Shown in pieces: positions 1-6,458 of a stretch of DNA of 9,788 nt. Below the pieces are notes generated by a model. It did not search any database and was not told the origin of the DNA. It saw nothing but the letters and a program-made list of their open reading frames with translations. The stretch is taken from the NCBI GenBank assembly GCA_030595585.1, contig JAUVCY010000042.1:1-9788 (forward strand), written 5' to 3'. Every line of letters begins with the position of its first letter. The stretch's first letter is position 1. Source of the stretch: Thermoplasmatota archaeon (GTDB taxonomy: Archaea; Thermoplasmatota; Penumbrarchaeia; Penumbrarchaeales; Penumbrarchaeaceae). A program made the translations under genes and the position numbers.

Positions 1-794
1 ACTTCGGCTCCTTCGAGTACTGCTGGTGCCTTCCTGCGGCCGACCCGGATGGAAGCGGTGAGATCCAGGAGGACGAGGTCCTCTGGTCCACGGAGACCAG
101 GGATTTCCAGGGCGGGTCCTCACCGGTCCTGAACAACGGGACCCTATACCTCGGGTCGGACGATTACAATATGTACTGCATGGATGCAACCAACGGTGTT
201 ATACTCTGGAACCACACCGTCAAGGGCTACATCTACAGCTCACCGGTCCTGCACAACGGATCGATATATTTTGGCGGCTGCGACTGGACCGTCTACTGCA
301 TCGGGGACCGCCCCATCGGCCTATCCGTCAGGATGGTCCCGGACATCGTGGAGTTCACATCCGACGACGTAGTGGGCATCAACCTGACCGTCTTCGATCA
401 GAACGAGGAGAGTGTTGCGGGATCGCTTATCCATTTCACTGTCTCCGCAGGCGAGGTGACGTTCGAGGGCGAGGCCGTAACGGATCAGGATGGGACGTTC
501 CACGCTGTTTACCTACCCCCTGTTGTCTCCTCCAGGTCCACCATAGAGGTCACGGTCAGGGCCGGGATGGACGACATGGCCGATGGGGTCACAACGGCCT
601 CATTGATCGTGGAGCCGGGGGCGGATACCGGCGAGGACGTCGGTTCGGCGATAGACCTGGAGGCGAGGCGGATCCCCTATGTCCTGGGGGCCGGGGCCGT
701 AATAACGTTTGACCTCCTGGTCCTGCTGCTGATCCTCCTGTTCGTCAGGTCCATGAGGTACGAGAGGGATACGCTGAAGGAGGAGATGCGATGA
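1..794 (+). CDS. PQQ-like beta-propeller surface protein with Ig-like domain, 5' partial
   Basis: The reading frame is open from the left edge (first whole codon at 3), so the gene starts outside the window and 263 residues are visible. Residues 1-100 hold PQQ-type propeller blades: LW followed by SSPVLxNG, then LYxGS and a YCMDA-type strand, twice at a 40-residue period. An EF-hand-like loop with Asp, Asp, Ser, Glu and terminal Glu at the ligand places sits at residues 14-25. Residues 105-205 look like an invasin/Big_1-type Ig domain. Residues 225-248 are a hydrophobic helix, followed by a short charged cytoplasmic tail. Family knowledge says such proteins are secreted and anchored at the C-terminus; the function is unknown. 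The next gene overlaps its stop by 4 bases (ATGA), which suggests translational coupling. Cysteines recur in the blades (residues 7, 9, 59, 93, 99). Confidence 0.85.
   Translation, partial: FGSFEYCWCLPAADPDGSGEIQEDEVLWSTETRDFQGGSSPVLNNGTLYLGSDDYNMYCMDATNGVILWNHTVKGYIYSSPVLHNGSIYFGGCDWTVYCIGDRPIGLSVRMVPDIVEFTSDDVVGINLTVFDQNEESVAGSLIHFTVSAGEVTFEGEAVTDQDGTFHAVYLPPVVSSRSTIEVTVRAGMDDMADGVTTASLIVEPGADTGEDVGSAIDLEARRIPYVLGAGAVITFDLLVLLLILLFVRSMRYERDTLKEEMR
120..139 (+). repeat. Propeller blade repeat, copy 1
   Basis: This 20-base segment recurs at 240-259 with one mismatch, exactly 120 bases (40 codons) away. Both copies encode SSPVL followed by NNG or HNG, the core strand of a PQQ-type blade. The DNA-level match indicates recent blade duplication or conversion within the gene. 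Confidence 0.85.
240..259 (+). repeat. Propeller blade repeat, copy 2
   Basis: This is the second copy of the segment at 120-139, with 19 of 20 bases identical and the same reading frame. It marks the 40-residue blade period of the first gene. Confidence 0.85.
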
Positions 795-1987
795 TCAGGT
801 CCACTACCCTGCTGCTTTCAACCCTTATCGTCCTGGTCATGGTACTGCCTTTATCCAATTCGGCAGATGAAGATCTGGACCCAAGGACGCTGGAGAAGGT
901 GTGGGAGTTCGTAAAAGATGACGACGAGGCGACCTTCTGGAAGCTCGATTGGTCCCCGGACGGGACGCTCATAGCCGCCACCTTCTTCGATAATACCTGT
1001 TACGTTCTGAACGCATCGGACGGGTCGGTCCTGACGGTGCTGGACCTCAACCCGACGGAGACCAGGTGCGACGGTTTCGCCCCGGATGGAACGATGCCCC
1101 TGAGGGCGTGCGCGTTCTCCCCGGACGGGCGATACCTGGCGGTGGGGGGTGATTCACTGAAAGTGGTCGTTTTCAACGTTGGGACGTGGGACCGCAAATG
1201 GACGCTCCCCGGGCACGAGGGCTCCATCCTCTGCCTGGACTTCTCTCCCAATTCGCGCTACCTGGCCTCCGGGTCCGGAACGGACAAAGTGATACCCCAG
1301 AACGCTGGAGAGAACATCACCCGTGTCTGGGACATGAACACTGGGTTCCCCGTCACGGTGCTCAAGGGACATCGGGACGGGGTCCTTGGCGTTAAATGGT
1401 CCCACGATGGGGAGAGGATCGCGACCTGCTCGGACGACCGGACCGTTCGGATCTGGTCGTTTCCCGGGTCCGAGGTCCTCTTGAACATAAGCGGGCACAC
1501 CTCCGGGGTGCTGGACCTGGACTGGAGCCCGGACGATTCCATATTGATCACCGGCTCCCGGGATTACAAGATAAAGACCTGGAACACGACCACAGGGGAG
1601 GGTCGGACCAGCTGGGGGGACCACAACTGCGTAAGGGGAGTGGACATTCATCCAAACGGCCAGATCGCGGCGATCTCGGGAGTGGACCTCACCCTGGACA
1701 TCAAGGACATGGAGACCGGCTCCGATATGAAGGTGTTCAAGGACGGGGTGGAGCAGCACGCGATGGTGATGCACTCCAGGTGGTCCCCTGACGGAAGATA
1801 TCTCGCCTCCGGCCTTGGTAAGACCCACACCGTGATACTCTATCGATTTGGAGGGGAGGTGGAGGAGGACCCGGGGAAAGGCTTCATATGGATAGGTACG
1901 ATCATCGTGATGGTCATACTCTCCGCGATATTCATGGCACTTCTATATCGGCCGGTAATAAACAGGATAAAAGGGAGGAGGAGCTAG
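791..1987 (+). CDS. Secreted, membrane-anchored WD40 repeat protein
   Basis: The protein has 398 residues. Residues 1-25 look like a signal peptide: Arg at position 3, a hydrophobic core, then SNSA before an acidic stretch. The body is a WD40-type propeller of about six or seven blades. Repeated WSPDGxxIA / FSPDGRYLA strands begin near residues 54, 109, 151, 203, 245 and 331. GH dipeptides occur at 141, 193 and 235, with WD or W at 180, 222 and 264. One blade has an insertion near residues 161-178. A membrane helix spans 365-386 and ends in a basic tail. The start ATG lies 7 bases after AGGAGG (778-783) and overlaps the upstream stop. WD40 domains usually form protein interaction platforms, so an extracellular scaffold or binding role is plausible, but no enzyme motif is visible. 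The next start follows its stop directly. Confidence 0.9.
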   Translation: MIRSTTLLLSTLIVLVMVLPLSNSADEDLDPRTLEKVWEFVKDDDEATFWKLDWSPDGTLIAATFFDNTCYVLNASDGSVLTVLDLNPTETRCDGFAPDGTMPLRACAFSPDGRYLAVGGDSLKVVVFNVGTWDRKWTLPGHEGSILCLDFSPNSRYLASGSGTDKVIPQNAGENITRVWDMNTGFPVTVLKGHRDGVLGVKWSHDGERIATCSDDRTVRIWSFPGSEVLLNISGHTSGVLDLDWSPDDSILITGSRDYKIKTWNTTTGEGRTSWGDHNCVRGVDIHPNGQIAAISGVDLTLDIKDMETGSDMKVFKDGVEQHAMVMHSRWSPDGRYLASGLGKTHTVILYRFGGEVEEDPGKGFIWIGTIIVMVILSAIFMALLYRPVINRIKGRRS

Positions 1988-3271
1988 ATGAGATGGGCGC
2001 TGGTATTGACAACACTGCTGATCGTCCCCTTCTTTCTTACGATGGCGTCCGCCGAGGTGGAGCCGTCCGACCTCACCTCGGGGATAGGCAGGTTCGGATC
2101 GATCATCTGCGAGGACGTGGACGACGACGGCCGAATGGAGATACTGTTCGGGTCTTACGATGGATACGTGGTATCTGCCGAATTCAGGTCCGGGGATTAC
2201 CACGTGGACTGGATATCCGATCAGTTCGGCACCCGTGTGTGGGGGCTGACAACAGGGCAGTTCGACGATGACAGCGCCTTGGAGATCATCGTTGGCGACG
2301 GGGACGGGATAGTCCGCTCCATAGACGGCCAGACCAAGAAGGTGGAGTGGACCTCCACAGGACTTGTGAGGGACGCCCACGGATTGTTACTGCACGACCT
2401 GGACGGGGATGGGAAGAACGAGCTGATAGTGGGAACCGGCTTCAAGACGGACCAGGGCTGGGGGACGGTGTACTTCTTCCGCCAGGGGGAGAAGGAGCCT
2501 TACGACCAGCTGGACCCTTTCGATTCGAGGATCCGCCATATCGAGATCGCCGATGTTGACAACGACGGGGAGGACGAGCTGATCTGCACATCCGGCTCCG
2601 CCCTCGGGGACGTCAAGGGAGAGGGCTACCTTCGCGTGTTCGACCTGGAGACGAAGGAGCTGGAGTGGAAGAGCCCAGACCTTGAGGGGTGCATGGAGGG
2701 GATGAAGATCGTGGACCTGGACGGCGACGGCGTCCTTGAGATAGTTACGTCCAACGGCTACAGGTACAGGGAGGGGTGGCTGTTCATCCACCACTTCATG
2801 GACGGCGAATACAGGCAGGTATGGCGGAGCGAGAACCTGGGCCCCAAGGCGTACGGTCTGGACATCGGGGACATCGATAATGATGGCACGCTGGAGATCG
2901 TTGTGGGGAACATGGGCGGCTATATCTTCGTGTATGATGGTGTCACCCATCAGCTGGAGTGGCAGTCCGAGAACCTTGGGAGGGATATACTGGGAGTCGT
3001 CCTTGCGGACCCGGACAAGGATGGTCAGATAGAGATCATAGCAGGTCAGGGCGGATACAACGGGAAGGGCGATTTCACATCAGGGTATTCAACGCCCCAC
3101 GTCTACGTGATCGACGGGGAGACAAAGGAGATGGAGGCGGTGCTTGGAGAGGTTGACGAGGTCATCCAGTGGCTCCAGGTCATTATCATGATAGGGGTGG
3201 CGATAGCGCTTATAGAAATTGGTATCGCGGTCAGGCTGTACATCAAAAGGAAGCGGATGTGGAAGGAGTGA
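1988..3271 (+). CDS. Secreted FG-GAP/VCBS seven-bladed propeller protein, membrane-anchored
   Basis: The protein has 427 residues. Residues 1-22 form a signal peptide ending in MASA. Seven calcium-type motifs of the form DxDxDGxxE occur at residues 43, 92, 137, 189, 243, 295 and 341, spaced 45 to 54 residues apart. This is the pattern of an integrin-alpha/FG-GAP or VCBS propeller with one motif per blade. The second (FDDDSALE) is degenerate. Each motif is followed by an I-V-G-type strand. Residues 397-418 are a membrane helix, followed by a short basic tail. The ATG directly follows the upstream TAG and has GGAGGAG with about 6 bases of spacing. It probably sits on the outer face with its blades stabilised by calcium; ligand and role are unknown. 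It belongs to the same transcription unit as the two propeller genes before it and the redox genes after it. Confidence 0.92.
   Translation: MRWALVLTTLLIVPFFLTMASAEVEPSDLTSGIGRFGSIICEDVDDDGRMEILFGSYDGYVVSAEFRSGDYHVDWISDQFGTRVWGLTTGQFDDDSALEIIVGDGDGIVRSIDGQTKKVEWTSTGLVRDAHGLLLHDLDGDGKNELIVGTGFKTDQGWGTVYFFRQGEKEPYDQLDPFDSRIRHIEIADVDNDGEDELICTSGSALGDVKGEGYLRVFDLETKELEWKSPDLEGCMEGMKIVDLDGDGVLEIVTSNGYRYREGWLFIHHFMDGEYRQVWRSENLGPKAYGLDIGDIDNDGTLEIVVGNMGGYIFVYDGVTHQLEWQSENLGRDILGVVLADPDKDGQIEIIAGQGGYNGKGDFTSGYSTPHVYVIDGETKEMEAVLGEVDEVIQWLQVIIMIGVAIALIEIGIAVRLYIKRKRMWKE
3245..3268 (+). promoter_or_regulatory. Ribosome binding region of the polyferredoxin gene
   Basis: Two purine-rich patches occur: AAAAGGAAG at 3245-3253 and GGAAGGAG at 3261-3268. 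The second ends only 2 bases before ATG 3271, which is closer than for the other genes here. The ribosome may therefore reinitiate from the overlapping stop (TGATG), or the start may be GTG 3259, which sits about 8 bases after the first patch. This would change the protein by only four residues. Confidence 0.5.
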
Positions 3272-4242
3272 TGGATAGGTTCAAGGGGAGCATCATCAGG
3301 CCCTGGCGGCTGATCTTCCAGTTCCTGGGAGTGGCCTTCCTGCTTGGACAGAGTTTTGGCCTTCCCCCTTTTGGCACCTCACCGATGCTCCGAATGCTGT
3401 TCCTCCCCAATGCGTCTTGTAGATATGTGGATACGGCCCCCACATCCTGTTTCTACTATCAGTTCCAGGACGGCATGACCAGCGGGGCGTCGACCTACTA
3501 CGTTGACGTTATCGTCGTCCTGTTGATCATCGTGCTGATGGTGCTGGTCCTTGGAAGGATCTGGTGCTCGTGGCTCTGCCCGTTCGGGCTGGTCCAGGAG
3601 GGTCTGGCGTATCTTCGGGAGAAGATGAACATCAGGCCTTACAGATTGAAATGGTCCCATCGGGAGCTTCTGAGGCCGGTGAAGTATGTGATCCTGTTCC
3701 TCACCGTTCTGATATCTCTACCTATCGGGGCCTCGGGGCTGGGCCTGCTGGGCTGTCAGTCGACGCTGGCGCTCCCGTTCTGTCAGGTCTGTCCCGCAAA
3801 GGGTTTCTTCACGGTTTCCGAACAGCTGTTGGGGCTGGAACCTTTGGGGACGGTGCTCCCGGTCCTTGCGATCATATCGCTTCTGCTGTTTCTTGTATCC
3901 GCTTTTTTCATCAAGATGGCGTTCTGCAGGATATGCCCAATGGGGGCGTTCATGGCCCTCTTCAGCCGCTTCTCCCTGATGTGGCTTGAAAAGGACGTGG
4001 AGAAGTGCACCAAGTGCAGGATATGCCTCAGGGTGTGCCCGGTGGACCACGACAGGGTCTTCGAGGATATGGAGAGCGTGGACGTGTCAGGATCGGACTG
4101 CACGCTCTGCGGGAGATGTGTGGAGATGTGCCCGGAGGAGGGGTGTCTTTCCCTATCCTTTGGGCCGAAGAGGTTAGCATCCTCAAAAAAGCCCGGACGA
4201 TTGGGCTTTTTGGGAATGTTTCATAAAAAGGAGGGAAAGTAG
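3271..4242 (+). CDS. NapH-like membrane-bound polyferredoxin
   Basis: The protein has 323 residues from ATG 3271, which overlaps the upstream TGA by one base (TGATG). GTG codons at 3259 or 3268 are possible alternative starts. Four membrane helices are predicted at about 12-30, 78-97, 137-156 and 195-216. Cytoplasmic-side CxxxCP (99-104) and CxxCP (219-223) motifs match the NapH/NosR/RdxA type of electron-transfer protein. Two classical 4Fe-4S motifs follow, CxxCxxCxxxCP at 246-257 and 277-288. The basic N-terminus and even helix count place the ferredoxin domain in the cytoplasm. Five more cysteines (50, 60, 162, 171, 174) fall in the predicted external loops. The family passes electrons between the membrane and soluble partners. 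Lying next to a reductase and its ATPases, it is probably their electron route, although the direction of flow is inferred. Confidence 0.9.
   Translation: MDRFKGSIIRPWRLIFQFLGVAFLLGQSFGLPPFGTSPMLRMLFLPNASCRYVDTAPTSCFYYQFQDGMTSGASTYYVDVIVVLLIIVLMVLVLGRIWCSWLCPFGLVQEGLAYLREKMNIRPYRLKWSHRELLRPVKYVILFLTVLISLPIGASGLGLLGCQSTLALPFCQVCPAKGFFTVSEQLLGLEPLGTVLPVLAIISLLLFLVSAFFIKMAFCRICPMGAFMALFSRFSLMWLEKDVEKCTKCRICLRVCPVDHDRVFEDMESVDVSGSDCTLCGRCVEMCPEEGCLSLSFGPKRLASSKKPGRLGFLGMFHKKEGK
4186..4211. other. Perfect hairpin with flanking A and T runs, terminator-like, inside a coding region
   Basis: AAAAAGCCC (4186-4194) is the exact reverse complement of GGGCTTTTT (4203-4211), giving a 9-bp stem with an 8-base loop. 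It lies in the last 20 codons of the polyferredoxin gene, about 30 bases before the reductase start. It reads as an A-tract, GC stem and T-tract on both strands, the form of a bidirectional intrinsic terminator. In an archaeon it could be a partial terminator or an mRNA processing or stability element between the two genes. It could also be chance coding of Lys-Lys-Pro and Gly-Phe. Confidence 0.6.
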
Positions 4243-5589
4243 ATGTCCAGAAGTGACCAGGAAGGGCCGCCCAGATACCTCAAGGACAGGGAGGAGTACT
4301 TCTCAGATGAGCAGAGGAAGAGGACGACTGTGGAATCGAGGAAGATGGAAAAGAGGGTGAGAGAGAACCTCAAGGCCCAGAAAGATCGGCCTGCCGTGAT
4401 GAAGTACTTCGACGATATCCACACCTACGGTGGGATCCGCGTCAAGGAGCTCAAGGAGTTCAGAAAGGGAGGGGGGAAGATCGTGGGGACACTGTGCGTC
4501 ATGGTCCCGTTCGAGCTGATCAACGCCGCCGGGGCGAGGGGGGTGAGGGTATCCTCCGGCTATTACGAGCCGGTCCACCCCGCAAATGAGCTGCTTGGTG
4601 ATGCTGGATTGTGCCCAATGGTCAAGTCAACGCTAGGCGCCAAGATGGTCCATTCGGACCCGATCGCCGAGGAGATCGACCTGCTGGTATGCCCTGCCAC
4701 ATGTGACGGAAAGCTGAAACTCGCGGAGATCTACGAGGACTGGGCCCCGGTGATGATGATGAACATCCCGCGGGTCAAGACAGGAGATACCACATCCAGG
4801 CTCTGGATGGGGGAGATAAAGTTCCTCAAGCAGAAGCTGGAGGCGCTTACTGGCAGGAGGATCAAGAGGAAGGCGCTTCTGAACGAGATCGGCAAATGGA
4901 ACGACGCCCAGGCCGCCTGGGGCAGGCTGCTCGAATATCGGAAGAGCAAAACCCCCCCGATATCCGGCCAGGACATGATGTTGATCGCCCAGGCGTCCCA
5001 GAAGGATGAGATAACCAGGTGGACAAAGAAGGTGAAGGACCTTGAAAAGGAGCTCAAGGTGATGGTCAGGAAAGGCCTCCACGCAGGGGAGACCGGGGCC
5101 GCCAGGATCATGCTGGCGGGGTCACCCATGATATATCCAAACTTCAAGATCCCATCCCTTGTGGAGGAGAGCGGAGGCCTGATAGTGAGCGACGAGCTCT
5201 GTTCCGGCCACAGGATAATGTCCGACCCCGTGATGCTGGATGAGCGCTCCATGTCGGAGATGCTCATGGCCCTTGCAGAGAGGTATTTCTTTCCCTGCAC
5301 CTGTCCCTGCTTCTCACCCAATGACGATCGTGTCAGGAGGATGAAGGAGTCGATCCAGCTGTTCGGTGTGGAGGGAGTGGTATTCCACACGCTGAGAGGA
5401 TGCCATCTGAACAACCTGGAGGCCACCAAGATAGAGATGAAGCTCCGGGAGGCGGAGATACCAATGATCAAGCTCGAGAGCGAGTACGACGACGGGGACG
5501 TGGAGCAGGTCAGGACCAGGATCGAGGCGTTCGTGGAGATGATCAAGACCCGAAGGGCGTTCAGCGTGAAGAAGGAGGGCAGCAGTTGA
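4243..5589 (+). CDS. Double-cubane-cluster-type reductase / 2-hydroxyacyl-CoA dehydratase D-component family
   Basis: The protein has 448 residues; its ATG directly follows the upstream TAG, with AGGAGG at 4229-4234. It belongs to the HgdB/BcrB/BcrC superfamily. Recognisable parts are the VPFELINAAG segment with the nearby GAR (about 88-99), CPATCDGK at 150-157, DELC at 317-320, CTCPCF at 352-357 and RGCH at 386-388. Nine cysteines are present (85, 124, 150, 154, 320, 352, 354, 356, 387). That is enough for a double-cubane [8Fe-9S] cluster as in the DCCP/YjiM group, whereas classical dehydratase subunits need only about three. A charged N-terminal extension (1-55) and a K/E-rich helical stretch (about 190-280) are visible. 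Known relatives receive ATP-driven electrons from a BadF-type activator, two of which follow. No second catalytic subunit is encoded nearby, so a homodimer is likely. The substrate cannot be read from the sequence. Confidence 0.88.
   Translation: MSRSDQEGPPRYLKDREEYFSDEQRKRTTVESRKMEKRVRENLKAQKDRPAVMKYFDDIHTYGGIRVKELKEFRKGGGKIVGTLCVMVPFELINAAGARGVRVSSGYYEPVHPANELLGDAGLCPMVKSTLGAKMVHSDPIAEEIDLLVCPATCDGKLKLAEIYEDWAPVMMMNIPRVKTGDTTSRLWMGEIKFLKQKLEALTGRRIKRKALLNEIGKWNDAQAAWGRLLEYRKSKTPPISGQDMMLIAQASQKDEITRWTKKVKDLEKELKVMVRKGLHAGETGAARIMLAGSPMIYPNFKIPSLVEESGGLIVSDELCSGHRIMSDPVMLDERSMSEMLMALAERYFFPCTCPCFSPNDDRVRRMKESIQLFGVEGVVFHTLRGCHLNNLEATKIEMKLREAEIPMIKLESEYDDGDVEQVRTRIEAFVEMIKTRRAFSVKKEGSS
5573..5578 (+). 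promoter_or_regulatory. Ribosome binding site that fixes the TTG start of activator A
   Basis: AGGAGG ends 7 bases before TTG 5586, the same spacing as for the other genes in this operon. No ATG or GTG lies between it and the GIDVG nucleotide-binding motif. Together with the TTGA overlap with the upstream stop, this makes TTG the likely start. Confidence 0.85.
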
Positions 5590-6458
5590 GCGAACCCCTC
5601 AAACCCTACGATGTGGGCATTGACGTGGGTGCGATAAGCACCAAGGTCGCGGTGGTGGACAAGGAGCGTAAGCTGGTCGCACACGGGGTCCAGCACACTA
5701 CCATGGAGCCGGGAAAACTTGCGAGATCCCTGCTGGATGAGGTGCTGAAGGAGGCCGGCGTGGACAACGGCCAGATCCGGTACATCGTGGCCACTGGGCA
5801 GGGCAGGCGCTCTGTTGATTTTGCAAATATGGCCAGGACCGAGATCACCGCGTTCTCAAAGGGGGCCTATTACCTCCATCCGGAGTCGGTGATCCTGATC
5901 GACATCGGCGGGCAGGGGATCCGGGCCATGAGGAGGGGGGAGATGGGGATCATAGAGGATTTCAGGACCAACGACAAGTGCTCCTCCGGCACCGGATCAT
6001 TTCTTGATGCGATGGCCACCGCACTGGAGGTGGACATCAAGGACGCGGGCTCCCTTGCGGTGAGCTCCTGTGGGGGGGAGGAGGTCTGCGCCACCTGTAC
6101 GGTCTTTGCGGAGTCCGAGGTGGTCTCAATGATCGCCAAGGGAAAGAAGAAGGAGGATATCCTCGCCGGGCTGGACAAGATGGTTGCAAGAAAGGTGAAC
6201 GGCCTGATCAACTCCATGAGGTCCAAGGGCCCCGTGTTCATTGGGGGCGGGGTTGGTGAGAACATCGGGGTCGTGGAGGAGCTGAGGTCGGTGGCGAACC
6301 GTGAGGTGTTCGTTCCCGAACATCCCCAGCTCACAGGGGCGATGGGTGCGGCGTTCATGGCTCCCAGGGAACACGAGGGCGAGGAGGAGGTCAGGAGGGA
6401 GGAGGTCGTTGTGAAGAAGAGGTCGTTCTTTGACCTGTTCAGGAGGGTGAAGAGATGA
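5586..6458 (+). CDS. Atypical BadF/BadG/BcrA/BcrD-type ATPase (activator A)
   Basis: The protein has 290 residues starting at TTG 5586, which overlaps the upstream stop by 4 bases. AGGAGG at 5573-5578 is 7 bases upstream; the first in-frame ATG (5703) would remove the nucleotide-binding motif. It has the ASKHA fold of dehydratase and benzoyl-CoA reductase activators: phosphate motif GIDVGAISTK (11-20), DIGGQG (106-111), NDKCSSGTGSF (129-139), CTVFAESE (171-178) and a GGGVGEN phosphate loop (220-226). Cys132 and Cys171 match the two cysteines that hold a 4Fe-4S cluster between two subunits. Oddities: the usual GGQDxK is GGQGIR, extra cysteines occur at 162 and 168, and there is a highly charged tail of about 30 residues. 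It probably hydrolyses ATP to drive electron transfer to the upstream reductase, alone or paired with the next gene product. Confidence 0.9.
   Translation: MSEPLKPYDVGIDVGAISTKVAVVDKERKLVAHGVQHTTMEPGKLARSLLDEVLKEAGVDNGQIRYIVATGQGRRSVDFANMARTEITAFSKGAYYLHPESVILIDIGGQGIRAMRRGEMGIIEDFRTNDKCSSGTGSFLDAMATALEVDIKDAGSLAVSSCGGEEVCATCTVFAESEVVSMIAKGKKKEDILAGLDKMVARKVNGLINSMRSKGPVFIGGGVGENIGVVEELRSVANREVFVPEHPQLTGAMGAAFMAPREHEGEEEVRREEVVVKKRSFFDLFRRVKR

Noticed and set aside
171..173. ATG at 171 as start of the first gene
   Set aside because: The frame is open to the left edge and the residues before it are part of a propeller blade, so this Met is internal.
4731..5696. A 321-codon open frame on the minus strand across the reductase and activator A
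   Set aside because: It lies antisense to two well-recognised genes, has a low-complexity serine/leucine-rich translation, and is a by-product of GC-rich codon use. The same holds for the minus-strand frames at 5870-6631 and 2387-2950.
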